A stretch of 64,000 nucleotides of DNA from Methylobacterium iners (GTDB taxonomy: Bacteria > Pseudomonadota > Alphaproteobacteria > Rhizobiales > Beijerinckiaceae). The position numbers were made by a program, and so were the translations under genes. Position 1 is the first letter of the stretch, and each line of letters begins with the position of its first letter. The notes under the pieces were generated by a model. That model was given only the letters and a program-made list of their open reading frames with translations. It searched no databases and was not told the origin of the DNA. This document shows, one piece after another, positions 8,712 through 16,752 of this stretch. The stretch spans positions 46,218 through 110,217 of the forward strand of contig NZ_BPQP01000001.1 of assembly GCF_022179305.1 (NCBI RefSeq), written 5' to 3'.

Positions 8712-9902
8712 TCACCGGCGCTGGCGCGAGACGCTCTCGACCACCCGGCGCAACCGCTCCGGCGAGTGGTGCCCGTAGACCGTCTCGATGACCTTCTCCG
8801 TGGTGCCCATGGCGCCGGCGATCAGGCCGAAGGGCACGCCGTCCTGGACGGCCCAGGTCGCGAAGGTGTGGCGCAGGATGTGGGGCGTGACCTCCGGCCC
8901 GAGGCCGGCCGCCTTCCGCATCGTCTTCCAGGACCGGCGCACCTGTTTGACGGGCAGGCCCTCGAACTCGATGACGTTGGTCACGCTGTCCTTCTTCCAG
9001 CGGACCATGTGCGCCTGTAGCCGGCGCGAGAGCGGGACCGGCGTGCGCCGCTTCGAGCTTTCATCTTCGCCGGTACCGCGGCGCGCGACCATGCCGGCCC
9101 GCAGGTTGACCCATCCCCCGTCCGTGGTTGGAAGCCAGCGCAGGCTCAGGATCGCCTGGTGCCTGGTGCCGGTGTAGAGGCCGGTCAGGACGAAGCGCGC
9201 GACGTGCCGTGCCTTGTCGTAGGCCTCGCCCTCGGCATCCCGCGGGCGCCGCCAGATCTCCCGCCTCGTCCTGAAATCCGAGGCGACGTGGCGAAAGCCG
9301 AGCGCCGCCCAGAGCAGGCGCGCGGCCTCGGATCGGGTGAGCCAGCGATCGCGCGGCGGTGCCTTGTCGGGCAGCGTGACCACCACGGGATAGAGGAGCT
9401 TGTGCTCCCGGTGCGCGAAGCCGAAGGCGGCCGAGAGCACGCCGAGCTCGCGAAGCGCCGTCTGGGTTCCGACGCGCGGCACCTCGTCGAGCGTCTTGTA
9501 CCGGTAGCCGGCACCGACCTTGTAGCGGGCCTGGGGCTGAGAGGTGCGCCAGCGGACGTAGGCGCGGCAGACGTTCGGCGTGGCGTGGGCCACCATCTTG
9601 CCGTCGAAGAACTCGCAGAGGTGCGGGTTGGCGCTGGTGACGACGTCGGGCCGCTTGGTCTGCGGCGCCCGCTCCGTGGTGTAGAGCGTCAGGACGTCGA
9701 GGATGGCGACGCGAGCCGGATCACCTGTGCCGAAGTCCGGCCGGTGCTTGGCCGCGAGGTACTCTTGGAGCTGTCTTTCAGCCTGCGGGTACTCTCCATG
9801 AGAGCAGCCCGTGCTGCGTTCGGGGTGGCCGGTGTCGCGGATGTACCAGCGGTCTTCACGGCGACGGTAGTAGAGGCGGGCGCCTTTGGCTGGACGAGAC
9901 AT
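8712..9902 (-). CDS. int: Tyrosine integrase of the prophage
   Basis: A 396-residue phage integrase. The N-terminal segment RLYYRRREDRWYIRD with STGC looks like an arm-binding domain, and a core-binding region follows. The catalytic domain shows the first Arg in TGTRHQAIL, then HILRHTFATW with His and Arg, and the likely nucleophile Tyr in VYGHH near the C-terminus. It catalyses integration and excision at the 45-bp att core; its 3' end lies 120 bases from attL. It is the last gene of the leftward early operon and overlaps the Xis-like gene by 214 bases. Confidence 0.95.
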   Translation of the reverse strand: MSRPAKGARLYYRRREDRWYIRDTGHPERSTGCSHGEYPQAERQLQEYLAAKHRPDFGTGDPARVAILDVLTLYTTERAPQTKRPDVVTSANPHLCEFFDGKMVAHATPNVCRAYVRWRTSQPQARYKVGAGYRYKTLDEVPRVGTQTALRELGVLSAAFGFAHREHKLLYPVVVTLPDKAPPRDRWLTRSEAARLLWAALGFRHVASDFRTRREIWRRPRDAEGEAYDKARHVARFVLTGLYTGTRHQAILSLRWLPTTDGGWVNLRAGMVARRGTGEDESSKRRTPVPLSRRLQAHMVRWKKDSVTNVIEFEGLPVKQVRRSWKTMRKAAGLGPEVTPHILRHTFATWAVQDGVPFGLIAGAMGTTEKVIETVYGHHSPERLRRVVESVSRQRR

Positions 9903-10110
9903 GCTTTGCGCATCCGCTTGAGGTCGCCGAGGGTCGTGAACAGCTTGTTGCCGACCTTGAAGATGTCGAGGCGGCCGCGCTCGCCCTCGGCGCGCAGGCT
10001 CGCCGCCGTCACGCCGGCAGACTCGCCGAAGAACACGATGGCGGCAACGTCGAGCCGGAGTGGTTGATCGTCCGTTAACGTCGCCAGATCCGGGATGATG
10101 GGCTTAGCCA
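9689..10110 (-). CDS. Xis-like or DNA-binding protein upstream of int
   Basis: I take the GTG at 10110, which overlaps the upstream stop and has GGAGGA 8 bases before it, giving 140 residues. The core LRLDVAAIVFFGESAGVTAA followed by SLRAEGERGRLDIFKVGNKLFTTLGDL resembles an excisionase-type winged helix that reads a site and places a recombinase. The C-terminal 70 residues are low in complexity and overlap int in another frame. A role in excision is inferred from position and fold-like pattern, not from a firm family match. Confidence 0.6.
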
Positions 10111-10313
10111 CCCGCGTCCTCCGGCACGCTGGTCCGGCAGTCTTGCAACTCGACGAATGTTTCGCCGGGCAGGACCTCGCGCATGGCTTCGGCCGCCTCA
10201 CGGGTGCGCCACATGCAGCCGTAACGGAGCGAGCCGTCGGCCCGGCGGTAGACGTTGCGGCAGTCGCCGAGATCGGCGGGGATGGCGCTGGTCCGACGAT
10301 CCTGGTCAGACAT
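10104..10313 (-). CDS. Small early phage protein (69 aa)
   Basis: Unrecognised. It has a tyrosine- and arginine-rich middle (NVYRRADGSLRYGCMWRTR) and an acidic end. The start ATG 10313 overlaps the end of the DUF5131 gene, and its stop overlaps the Xis-like start. That tight coupling supports translation. Confidence 0.6.
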   Translation of the reverse strand: MSDQDRRTSAIPADLGDCRNVYRRADGSLRYGCMWRTREAAEAMREVLPGETFVELQDCRTSVPEDAGG

Positions 10314-11373
10314 GGCGCACCTCCGGCATGCCGTTGTGCTCGACGCCGTCGAGGAGCCGGCCCGCGGCCTTCTTGCCGACGCGGGTCACGGCGATTTCAC
10401 CTTCGGCCTCGTCGGGATAGCGATCGTCAGGGACGTCGAGTCCGCCTTCGCGGTCCAAGATCATCCAGTCCGGACCTCGCATCTCGGGCGCCCAGGCGCC
10501 GTACTGCTTGAAGTGGAAGGCGACCCTGGCCGCCTCGCATTGATCACGGATCGCGCGGGCCCAAGCCGGGTGCATCGGCCGCGCACCGGGTCCGCTCTCC
10601 CCGCCGACGATGATCCAGTCGAGACGGGAGCCACGGCATGGGTCCGGCTTGACCGGCGTCATCGTCTCGATGCCGGTCAAGGCATCCACTTCCAGCGTAC
10701 CGCCGCCAAGCATCTTTAGCACAGCGCGGAAGTCGATCGGCCCGAGCAGCGGCTCGGCTGAAACGTACCGCACCGCCGCCGGCGTCGCGAGCAGGTCCGG
10801 GATGCGCTGGTCCGCTCTGCGCTGATCCTCGGCCGAGACGCCTTTCCAGACATTCGGGAGCGGCCAGCCCTCCGGGCTCTCCATCTGCACCACGATCTGC
10901 CGGCCGCGCTCCATCTCGGCGAGCGAGCTCTTGGCAGTGATCTTCGCCATAGCCATGGCGATGCGCGCCTTGACCAGGGGGTGCGTGAGGTATTCTCGCA
11001 TCCGCGCCGAGCGCTTGGTGAGGACCTGGAAGGTGTGCCAGTCGGCCAGCGCCATCACTGCGAAGACGCGGTCGATCCAGGCGTCCGGCACACCCGGCGC
11101 GAAGAGATCTCCATGGGCGCAGACGAAGATCAGGCGCGGCCGGCGCCACTGGAGCGGCTGCAGGAGCCATTCCTCATTCAGCCGGACTTGCCCGTTCCAG
11201 ACCGGCCCCGCCGCAGTATCGAGGGTCAGGCCTGCGCGAGACGGATGGTTCTTGAGCCGGGTACCGGCGAGGCCCATCGCGTAGCAGTTCGTGCAGCCGG
11301 GCGAGATCACGGCACAGCCTGTGATGGGGTTCCAGGTCGCATCGGTCCATTCGATGGTGCTGGTCTCAGCCAC
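10306..11373 (-). CDS. Phage Gp37/Gp68 family protein (DUF5131)
   Basis: The 355-residue product from GTG 11373 begins ETSTIEWTDATWNPITGC. The three cysteines are in GCAVISPGCTNCYA, a spacing that recalls radical-SAM Fe-S sites. Later motifs include FQVLTKR, NVWKGVSAEDQ, RYVSAEPLLGPIDF and DWIIVGGESGPGARPMHP, all typical of the family. The biochemical role is not established. The partner methyltransferase-like protein sometimes found with this family is not visible nearby. It sits in the leftward early operon. Confidence 0.88.
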   Translation of the reverse strand: MAETSTIEWTDATWNPITGCAVISPGCTNCYAMGLAGTRLKNHPSRAGLTLDTAAGPVWNGQVRLNEEWLLQPLQWRRPRLIFVCAHGDLFAPGVPDAWIDRVFAVMALADWHTFQVLTKRSARMREYLTHPLVKARIAMAMAKITAKSSLAEMERGRQIVVQMESPEGWPLPNVWKGVSAEDQRRADQRIPDLLATPAAVRYVSAEPLLGPIDFRAVLKMLGGGTLEVDALTGIETMTPVKPDPCRGSRLDWIIVGGESGPGARPMHPAWARAIRDQCEAARVAFHFKQYGAWAPEMRGPDWMILDREGGLDVPDDRYPDEAEGEIAVTRVGKKAAGRLLDGVEHNGMPEVRHV

Positions 11374-11692
11374 GGCGGGCCCCTTCCGCGTCTTGGTCTG
11401 CTGGAGCATGGGTTGCGGCTTGCCCCTCGCGCAGGCTCGCCTCGAACGCCGGCATACCGCCGCCGCCAGGACCAAAGTGCTTCTCGATGGCCTCGGGGCC
11501 GATCAGCCGGCGGGCGCGCTCCAGGTCCGCAGGATCGTCCAGGCGGAAGGTCGCCAGCGGTTTCGGACCGTCGGGGAACGCCGCGCGGTAAGCCTTCTCG
11601 GCTTCCCCTTCGCAGGCGAGGCACCCTCGGCCGTAACACCACCGGCAGTTTATGTAGCGATGCCCGTCGAACCTCACTCTGTGGTTAGCCAC
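11366..11692 (-). CDS. Small protein with a CxxC-CxxC knuckle (108 aa)
   Basis: Near the N-terminus CRWCYGRGCLAC forms a DnaJ-like zinc-binding pair of CxxC motifs. A helical, charged remainder follows. The family is not recognised. The gene overlaps the DUF5131 gene start by 8 bases and follows the next upstream gene with an 8-base overlap. Confidence 0.65.
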   Translation of the reverse strand: MANHRVRFDGHRYINCRWCYGRGCLACEGEAEKAYRAAFPDGPKPLATFRLDDPADLERARRLIGPEAIEKHFGPGGGGMPAFEASLREGQAATHAPADQDAEGARRG

Positions 11693-11990
11693 GCCGGGCC
11701 TCCTCGATGCGACTGCGGATGGACCGGGCCTTCTTCGCGAGGGCCAGGGCGTTGAGCCGGCCGGCCGGGACCGTGCGCAGCGGCGACGGCTTCCCGACGA
11801 GCACAGCCCGGGCGTCGTCCGGATAGGTCGCGATTTCGCCCTCGGTGAAGCCGGCGGCGCGGAGGTGCGCGTCGGTGCAAGCCCCCTCCGGTCCCCAGGC
11901 GTGGTCGCGCATGGTCTCGGCCATGAGCAGGATGCGCTGGCGCCGATCGGGCGCGTGGCGGGCGGCCAGGATGAGGGACGGCGCCGTCAT
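11685..11990 (-). CDS. Early phage protein of unknown function (101 aa)
   Basis: The start at ATG 11990 overlaps the preceding stop as ATGA, so the longer frame to 12158 is rejected. The sequence MTAPSLILAARHAPDRRQRI, then TDAHLRAAGFTEGEI and a basic C-terminus, suggests a small helical DNA-associated protein. A helix-turn-helix is possible around the DAHLRAAGFTEGEIATY segment. No firm family. Confidence 0.6.
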   Translation of the reverse strand: MTAPSLILAARHAPDRRQRILLMAETMRDHAWGPEGACTDAHLRAAGFTEGEIATYPDDARAVLVGKPSPLRTVPAGRLNALALAKKARSIRSRIEEARRG

Positions 11991-12220
11991 AGCAAGGTGT
12001 TCTCGCTTGGCCCCACGATGCCGGCCGCCTCGCGCCGGTAGGGCATTTCGATAAGCTCCTCCTCGAAGGCCATGAGCTTCCCCAAGTCGTGCGTTTGGGG
12101 CTGAACGGTCGCAACCCAGGCGAGGACCTGGAGACCAGTGTCGGTCGTGCCCGACCACACGCGGCAGGGTGTGCCCTGCACCAGTTCGAGTTGGCCGGTT
12201 GGTTCAAGAGTGAGCTTCAT
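11987..12220 (-). CDS. Small early phage protein (77 aa)
   Basis: From ATG 12220: MKLTLEPTGQLELVQGTPCR, then WSGTTDTGLQVLAWVATVQP. The beta-rich beginning suggests a small compact fold. It is coupled at both ends by ATGA overlaps. Function unknown. Confidence 0.6.
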   Translation of the reverse strand: MKLTLEPTGQLELVQGTPCRVWSGTTDTGLQVLAWVATVQPQTHDLGKLMAFEEELIEMPYRREAAGIVGPSENTLL

Positions 12221-12705
12221 CACTTCGGACCTTCGATCTGCAGGAAGGGGACGAGGGGCGCGAGCTCGCCCCTTTCGTGAGCCAGGGCCATGCTCTCGCG
12301 AACGGCCTCGCCAAAGGTGACGCTCGCGCCCGGCGGCATGGTGTTGGCGAGGAACTCGTCCTCGAACACGACGATGCCGACCTCGACGGCCTCCAGCTTC
12401 GCCTTGATGACCAGGGCGAGCGCCCGCCACCTGGAGCGGCAGGCCTGCTCCCAAGCCTCGCGAGCCGCCGCCGGCGTCCGTGCCTGTCGCCGTGCCTCAG
12501 TGTGGGTGAAGGCCCGGCTCTTCGGGTCGGGCATCGTGAGCCGGAACAGGATGCGACGGCCGCGCATCGTGAAGGTGATCGCGGCCTGAGTGTCGCTCTC
12601 CATGTGCGCGAACTCAGTGGCGCCGTACCGGCGGACCGTCGTGCGCACCTCGGCGATGCTCTTGTCCGTCGATACGGACGTGTCGGCAGCGTAGCGGCGG
12701 CTCAT
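12220..12705 (-). CDS. Early phage protein of unknown function (161 aa)
   Basis: The start ATG 12705 overlaps the upstream stop by 3 bases. The N-terminal half has beta strands (ITFTMRGRRILFRLTMPD). The middle, WEQACRSRWRALALVIKAKL, is a long helix and is followed by EVGIVVFEDEFLANTMPPG. A protein of this pattern is common in early regions of alphaproteobacterial phages, but I can assign no role. Confidence 0.65.
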   Translation of the reverse strand: MSRRYAADTSVSTDKSIAEVRTTVRRYGATEFAHMESDTQAAITFTMRGRRILFRLTMPDPKSRAFTHTEARRQARTPAAAREAWEQACRSRWRALALVIKAKLEAVEVGIVVFEDEFLANTMPPGASVTFGEAVRESMALAHERGELAPLVPFLQIEGPK

Positions 12706-13157
12706 GTTGCACCCCCACGCGCATCGACGGCCGCCAAGGCGCGCTCCCGCATCGCCATCCGCACGCCGAGCGGCATGCGCCGCGCCTCCTCGACGCTCAC
12801 GCCGGCGATCCCAACCATCTCGCCCGGTGGGCGCGGTATCTCGACATGGTGCGGCCGCCAGAGATGCAGGCAGTAGGGATGGTTGTTGATGTGGTCGGCG
12901 GCCGGAACGTGGAGCTGCATCGCGCACTCGTCGTCCCGGAAGAAAAGCTCCTTGATCCGGGACATCTCAGGCCAGTTCGGGCAGCGCTTTCGGTGCGAGA
13001 CGCTGACGTGATCCCAGTCCATGAGGGCGGTGGCGATCACCCGCAGCGTCGAGCCTGTCGCCGGGCACGGCACGTCGAAGCACCCGCCGTAGGACGTGTT
13101 CGCAGGACAACCCGGGAGCCGGATGGCGTAGGCGTCGAGGAGTCGAAGGTCCCTCAT
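12702..13157 (-). CDS. DUF7694-like phage protein (151 aa)
   Basis: The segment MDWDHVSVSHRKRCPNWPEM then KELFFRDDECAMQLHVP and NNHPYCLHLWRP matches my memory of a conserved phage family, DUF7694. Conserved Asp, His, Cys and Trp residues suggest a small active or metal site, but no activity is known to me. It is coupled to its neighbours by overlapping start and stop codons. Confidence 0.6.
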   Translation of the reverse strand: MRDLRLLDAYAIRLPGCPANTSYGGCFDVPCPATGSTLRVIATALMDWDHVSVSHRKRCPNWPEMSRIKELFFRDDECAMQLHVPAADHINNHPYCLHLWRPHHVEIPRPPGEMVGIAGVSVEEARRMPLGVRMAMRERALAAVDARGGAT

Positions 13158-13657
13158 GCCGCCGCTCCGATGTCGAGCGCGTCGGCCGGCGCTGTCCAGG
13201 GCCAGAAGCCCTGCGCGCCCTTGGCCGCGATCGGCGGCTCGAACGGCAGGATCCCGGTCAGCGGCCAGGCGAAGTTGCAGTGCTCGGCGCGGTCGCTGTC
13301 GTTGAGGACGCCGCCAAACTCGCCGACGATCTGGTCGGCCCGGACCGGCTCGCCGAGCACCGCCGTCCCCAGGACGTGGGAGAGCGGCAGGATCCCGGGC
13401 GAGGTGTGCGCCTTCTCCAGGATCGGGATGGCGATGTCCGGCCGGAGGCACGTCGTCCAGGCCTCGTCCGAGCGGAGGCGCACCAGGAGGTCCGCGATCT
13501 CGTCGCGCTTCACCTTGCGCGCGCCGGCATGGATGCCGATGCGCTTGCCGCGGAGGGCGCGCGGTGCGGCCCAGCCCCGGAACTCATAGGGCTTCGCGCC
13601 GAGCACGATGAGCGTCGCCCACGGTTGCCAGATCGTGATGCAGGGAAGGTTCGGCAT
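13154..13657 (-). CDS. ASCH-domain protein
   Basis: The 167-residue product from ATG 13657 starts MPNLPCITIWQPWATLIVLG with AKPYEFRGW next. This is the classic beginning of ASCH (PUA-like) domains: an S-x-x-Q-P-W-A-x-L-I type motif followed by K-x-x-E-x-R. GKRIGIHAG and GTAVLGEPV follow. ASCH domains bind RNA or modified nucleotides. In phages they are suspected to act on RNA or nucleotide metabolism, which is inference here. Confidence 0.85.
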   Translation of the reverse strand: MPNLPCITIWQPWATLIVLGAKPYEFRGWAAPRALRGKRIGIHAGARKVKRDEIADLLVRLRSDEAWTTCLRPDIAIPILEKAHTSPGILPLSHVLGTAVLGEPVRADQIVGEFGGVLNDSDRAEHCNFAWPLTGILPFEPPIAAKGAQGFWPWTAPADALDIGAAA

Positions 13658-14034
13658 CAGGCGCAGGCCTCCAACCGGGCTTCGCGGCGGGCCAGGGTCA
13701 TCAGGCGCTGCCGCACGGAATGGGGCTGTCGACCAAGGTGCCGGGCGATCTCGCTGACGCTTCGCTGCTCGGCTTCCATCGCGAGGATCTGCGCATCGTC
13801 CTCGGGCGTGAACCGACGCACCATGTACCCGTTGCGGGTCGTTACGAGCGGACCGCGGATCTCTATCGAGACGCTCGGCGGCTTGGGTGTCTCCACGCCG
13901 AGCCGGAGGCACTGGTACGAGACCGCACTCACAGAGCAGCCCAAAGCTCGGGCAATGACGGCGTGCGTCTTGCCCCGTTCGCGCATCTCGACGAGGCGGT
14001 CTAATTCGGCGTCTGTCAGCTTGCGGGTAGGCAT
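13657..14034 (-). CDS. HTH DNA-binding protein with two helix-turn-helix segments
   Basis: A 125-residue protein. The first HTH is LVEMRERGKTHAVIARALGC then SVSAVSYQCLRLG. The second, FTPEDDAQILAMEAEQRSVS then EIARHLGRQPHSVRQRLMTLA, resembles a SANT/Myb- or GcrA-like helix-turn-helix. It probably binds DNA as an early regulator or accessory replication factor. The start overlaps the upstream stop. Confidence 0.75.
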   Translation of the reverse strand: MPTRKLTDAELDRLVEMRERGKTHAVIARALGCSVSAVSYQCLRLGVETPKPPSVSIEIRGPLVTTRNGYMVRRFTPEDDAQILAMEAEQRSVSEIARHLGRQPHSVRQRLMTLARREARLEACA

Positions 14035-14819
14035 CAGGCCGCGGCTCCTGTCGTGGCTGGAGTGGTGGCTTGGGTCGGCCGCACGCCGCGCTCGGCGAGG
14101 GCTTCAAGGTCGGGGATCATCTCGGCCGCGAGCTCGTCGCGGCTGTACGTCCAGCCGGGAAGGCACTCGTGGGAGTAGCGGTCGTTCTCTCGCAGGAGAC
14201 CGGGCAGCTTGGACCAGGTTGTGAACCACATGCCGCGCCGCGGCCGGGCGAGGTCGGCGTGCATGGTGCCGGGCTCGCCCCACTCGGCCGGCTCGGCGAG
14301 GGCAGCGCGCAGCGCGCGAGCCGCTTCCGCCGCGGTAGCGCGCTCCTGCATCGTCGGCGCCGGCAGCGGCTTGGGCTTCGCCGGGCGCTTGCGCTCGGTG
14401 CGCGCCCACTTCGCGACCTGGTCGTAATCGACGCCCGACAGGGCCTTCCACGCGGCGCGGCACTGCTCCAGGTCGAGGCACGCGATCTCGGCCGCCTCGC
14501 GCGGCAGCTCCAGCTTGTCGGCGAGGAAGCCAACGAGCCGGGACGCGGCGAGCTTCTGGGCGCCAGCACCGTTCCCGGCCTGCCGGATGATCGGGTCGAG
14601 GCGGCGCTCCTGGAGCAGCTCGCGTGCGTTGCGGGTCTCGGGCCCGGCCGGCGTGCCGATCGGCGCCCCGGTGTCGGGATCCGCGAGGCACCAGGCGTCC
14701 TGACAGACCCCGCAGGACCAGACTTGCGCGAACGAGTGCGAGGGATCCCGCAGGCCGGCGTCCATGCCCAGGACGCTCTGGGCTTCGGTCCCGCAATCGG
14801 CGCAGAACGGACCCGTCAT
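14034..14819 (-). CDS. Protein with N-terminal zinc-finger-like motif (261 aa)
   Basis: From ATG 14819 the first 40 residues hold CADCG and CGVCQDAWC, a likely zinc knuckle. Residues 60-200 are helical, with EAAEIACLDLEQCRAAWKAL. The C-terminal part is WFTTWSKLPGLLRENDRYSH. The start shares one base with the upstream stop. No confident family; a nucleic-acid role is suggested only by the zinc motif. Confidence 0.65.
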   Translation of the reverse strand: MTGPFCADCGTEAQSVLGMDAGLRDPSHSFAQVWSCGVCQDAWCLADPDTGAPIGTPAGPETRNARELLQERRLDPIIRQAGNGAGAQKLAASRLVGFLADKLELPREAAEIACLDLEQCRAAWKALSGVDYDQVAKWARTERKRPAKPKPLPAPTMQERATAAEAARALRAALAEPAEWGEPGTMHADLARPRRGMWFTTWSKLPGLLRENDRYSHECLPGWTYSRDELAAEMIPDLEALAERGVRPTQATTPATTGAAA

Positions 14820-15178
14820 CACCAGGTCCACCCGTAGCGCTCGAAATGCCGCGCCCGGCGCTCGTCGCGCGTCCTCCAGCTCTTGAGACGGCGCTCCAGC
14901 CGGAAGGCTTCACGCTCCGCGTCGCGGATGCCTTGGTCGATTGACGGCGGGAGCGGCCAGTTGAGTCGACGCGCGGCATGGTCGGCGACCGTAGCCCGAA
15001 GCGAGCGAGCCGTTAGGTTCGCAGCGGCAATCGCCGCCACGATCGCGTCCGTCCCATCTTTCAACTGGACGTGGTCCGAGCCAGCGCAGACCAAGCCGCG
15101 CTGGTGGTGGAGGCGGACCTTGCCGTCCATCTTGAGGGCGATCCGGCGCCCGCAGACCTGGCAAGCCGCGCCGTTCAT
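14819..15178 (-). CDS. Small zinc-finger-like protein (119 aa)
   Basis: The N-terminus has CQVCGRRIALKMDGKVRLHH followed by a Cys (LVCAGS), a C2HC-like metal site. A long helical arm rich in Arg and ending RHFERYGWTW follows. It is probably a nucleic-acid-binding early protein. It is coupled with the genes on both sides by overlapping codons. Confidence 0.65.
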   Translation of the reverse strand: MNGAACQVCGRRIALKMDGKVRLHHQRGLVCAGSDHVQLKDGTDAIVAAIAAANLTARSLRATVADHAARRLNWPLPPSIDQGIRDAEREAFRLERRLKSWRTRDERRARHFERYGWTW

Positions 15179-15651
15179 AGCCCGGCCCTCGCCATCTCCG
15201 CGACCATGCGGACGCGCTCCTCGCGCGAGTAGCCGGCCTGCCGCAGCCTGGCGCCGTCGGCGCTGTACCCCCGCGGGTAGATGCGCCGGGACTCGTAGAA
15301 CTTCCGGGCGTTCGCCTTCGTAAGCTCCCGATGACAGGGCATGTCCCGGACCCAGTTCAGGACGCCCGGGTCCGTAACGTCGAGGGCCTCGGCGATCTTG
15401 CGGATGGAAGCGCCGTCGGTCCGCATTGCGCGGGCCTTAGCTTTCAGTTCGGCGTAGAGGATCCCGCTGCGCGGGTGCCGCGCGGGATTGCAGGATATAT
15501 CGGCCGTCCACTTCCGGACGGTGTCGCGGCTGATATCGAGAGCCGCGGCGATGGCCTCCAAGGAATGGTGCTCGGCCCGCATTGCGCGGGCCTTGGCTTT
15601 CAGCTCGGAGTAGGGGACGCCGCTGCGAGGGTGGAGGAGAACCGTGGTCAT
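15175..15651 (-). CDS. HTH protein with an internally duplicated domain (158 aa)
   Basis: Residues about 7-53 and 58-104 are two copies of the same unit. Each starts HPRSG, goes on YxELKAKARAMR, and contains a helix-turn-helix (SLEAIAAALDISRDTVRKW; SIRKIAEALDVTDPGVLNW). The unit spacing is about 50 residues and the DNA is also similar, so the duplication is fairly recent. A C-terminal basic tail follows. It likely binds DNA with two adjacent readers. Confidence 0.72.
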   Translation of the reverse strand: MTTVLLHPRSGVPYSELKAKARAMRAEHHSLEAIAAALDISRDTVRKWTADISCNPARHPRSGILYAELKAKARAMRTDGASIRKIAEALDVTDPGVLNWVRDMPCHRELTKANARKFYESRRIYPRGYSADGARLRQAGYSREERVRMVAEMARAGL

Positions 15652-16292
15652 GCGGCCTCCCTGATCGCGAGGCGATCCCGGAGCGCGGCCTCGCGGCGGG
15701 CGAGCTCCTCCAGGAAGGCGGCGACGTCGGCCTCGATGGCGGCGATCGCCGTCTCGTCGCGTGGGACGCGCACAACGAAGATCCGCATCTCGTCGGGCAT
15801 GCGAGGATCGTAGGAGACGAAGTCGCAGAACTGCCGCCCCGTGCAGGCCATCTGGAACTGCATCTGCGGGAGGTAGTCTTCAGGCGCCGTGCCACGGAGC
15901 AGGGTGCTCACATGGGTGACGCTCATGGGCGCCTTGATCTCGATGAGGCCGTCGGCATCAACGAACCCATCGGGAGAGGCGCCGGCCTGCGAGTATCGTG
16001 GGTGTTGAACAAAGCCGACCTGCACGACGTCGACGTCGTGGAGGAACTCGTAGGCTCGGCGCGCGGCCGGCTCCTGCTCGGTTCCCCAGAGCATTTCGAC
16101 GGAGGTGAAGTGCGGCGTCGCCTGACCGGTCAGCCGCTCGGCGAGAAGCTGAACCATGTACTTTTCGCGGGCCGCAGTGAACTTGCCGGCCTTCGTCCGT
16201 TCGATGACGTCGGCGACACGGGAGGCCGTCACGCGGCCTAGCCGCGCCTGGTGCCACGCAGCGCTCCCCTGGATCATTTCAACGGCGCTCAC
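15648..16292 (-). CDS. YqaJ/lambda-exonuclease-type recombination nuclease
   Basis: A 214-residue PD-(D/E)xK nuclease of the YqaJ viral recombinase family. Seen motifs: GSAAWHQARLGRVTAS at the start, GTEQEPAARRAYE, the catalytic ASPDGFVDADGLIEIKAP (Asp, then Glu-x-Lys), and YLPQMQFQMACTGR. Such enzymes resect double-strand ends 5'-3' to give the single strand used by an annealing protein. An ERF annealing gene lies two genes upstream in the same operon, so together they form a Red-like system. Confidence 0.9.
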   Translation of the reverse strand: MSAVEMIQGSAAWHQARLGRVTASRVADVIERTKAGKFTAAREKYMVQLLAERLTGQATPHFTSVEMLWGTEQEPAARRAYEFLHDVDVVQVGFVQHPRYSQAGASPDGFVDADGLIEIKAPMSVTHVSTLLRGTAPEDYLPQMQFQMACTGRQFCDFVSYDPRMPDEMRIFVVRVPRDETAIAAIEADVAAFLEELARREAALRDRLAIREAA

Positions 16293-16752
16293 TGGCGACC
16301 TCCTGAGACTGTCTTGCGTAGAAATCGCGCATGTTCCGGCGCCGACAGGCTCGGCACCCGCGCTTGCCGTCTGGCCGCGAATAGAGATTTTCGCCGGAGA
16401 GCTCGTGACCGGCCGCGCAGGTAGTCTTCACCGCACGGGGTCGCTTATTCTTGCTCTGGACCTCACGAGTGGCCCACACGCAGTTGCCGGGCTCGTAATT
16501 GCCGTCGTTGTCCAAGCGCTCGATGGAGTGCGCCGGCGATGGCCGTGGCCCCATGTCGGCCAAAAACTGCGAGAAATCTTTCCAGGCGGCGCAGACGCTA
16601 ATGCCGCGACCGCCATAGTACTTGTACGCCTCAAGCTTCTGGTTGGTGCATCGGGAGTGCATCCCCGACCAGCAGGTATATTCCGGCGCGCGCCGTCCGC
16701 GCCGGTTGGACCCGTGGGTTACTGCGCCTGGAATTCCGCCCGGACCGAACAT
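16279..16752 (-). CDS. HNH-type endonuclease-like protein
   Basis: The 157-residue product has EYTCWSGMHSRC, YKYYGGRGISVCAAW, SIERLDNDGNYEPGNCVWAT and a C-terminal zinc module CAAGHELSGENLYSRPDGKRG ending in CRAC. This pattern is common in free-standing phage HNH-like proteins that nick or cut DNA. It sits between the exonuclease and annealing genes. It could be a homing-type insertion or a working part of the early recombination operon. Confidence 0.75.
   Translation of the reverse strand: MFGPGGIPGAVTHGSNRRGRRAPEYTCWSGMHSRCTNQKLEAYKYYGGRGISVCAAWKDFSQFLADMGPRPSPAHSIERLDNDGNYEPGNCVWATREVQSKNKRPRAVKTTCAAGHELSGENLYSRPDGKRGCRACRRRNMRDFYARQSQEVASERR

Noticed and set aside
8597-9177. Rightward frames at 8597-8791 and 8788-9177
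   Set aside because: They are antisense to the integrase C-terminus, which carries the catalytic residues.
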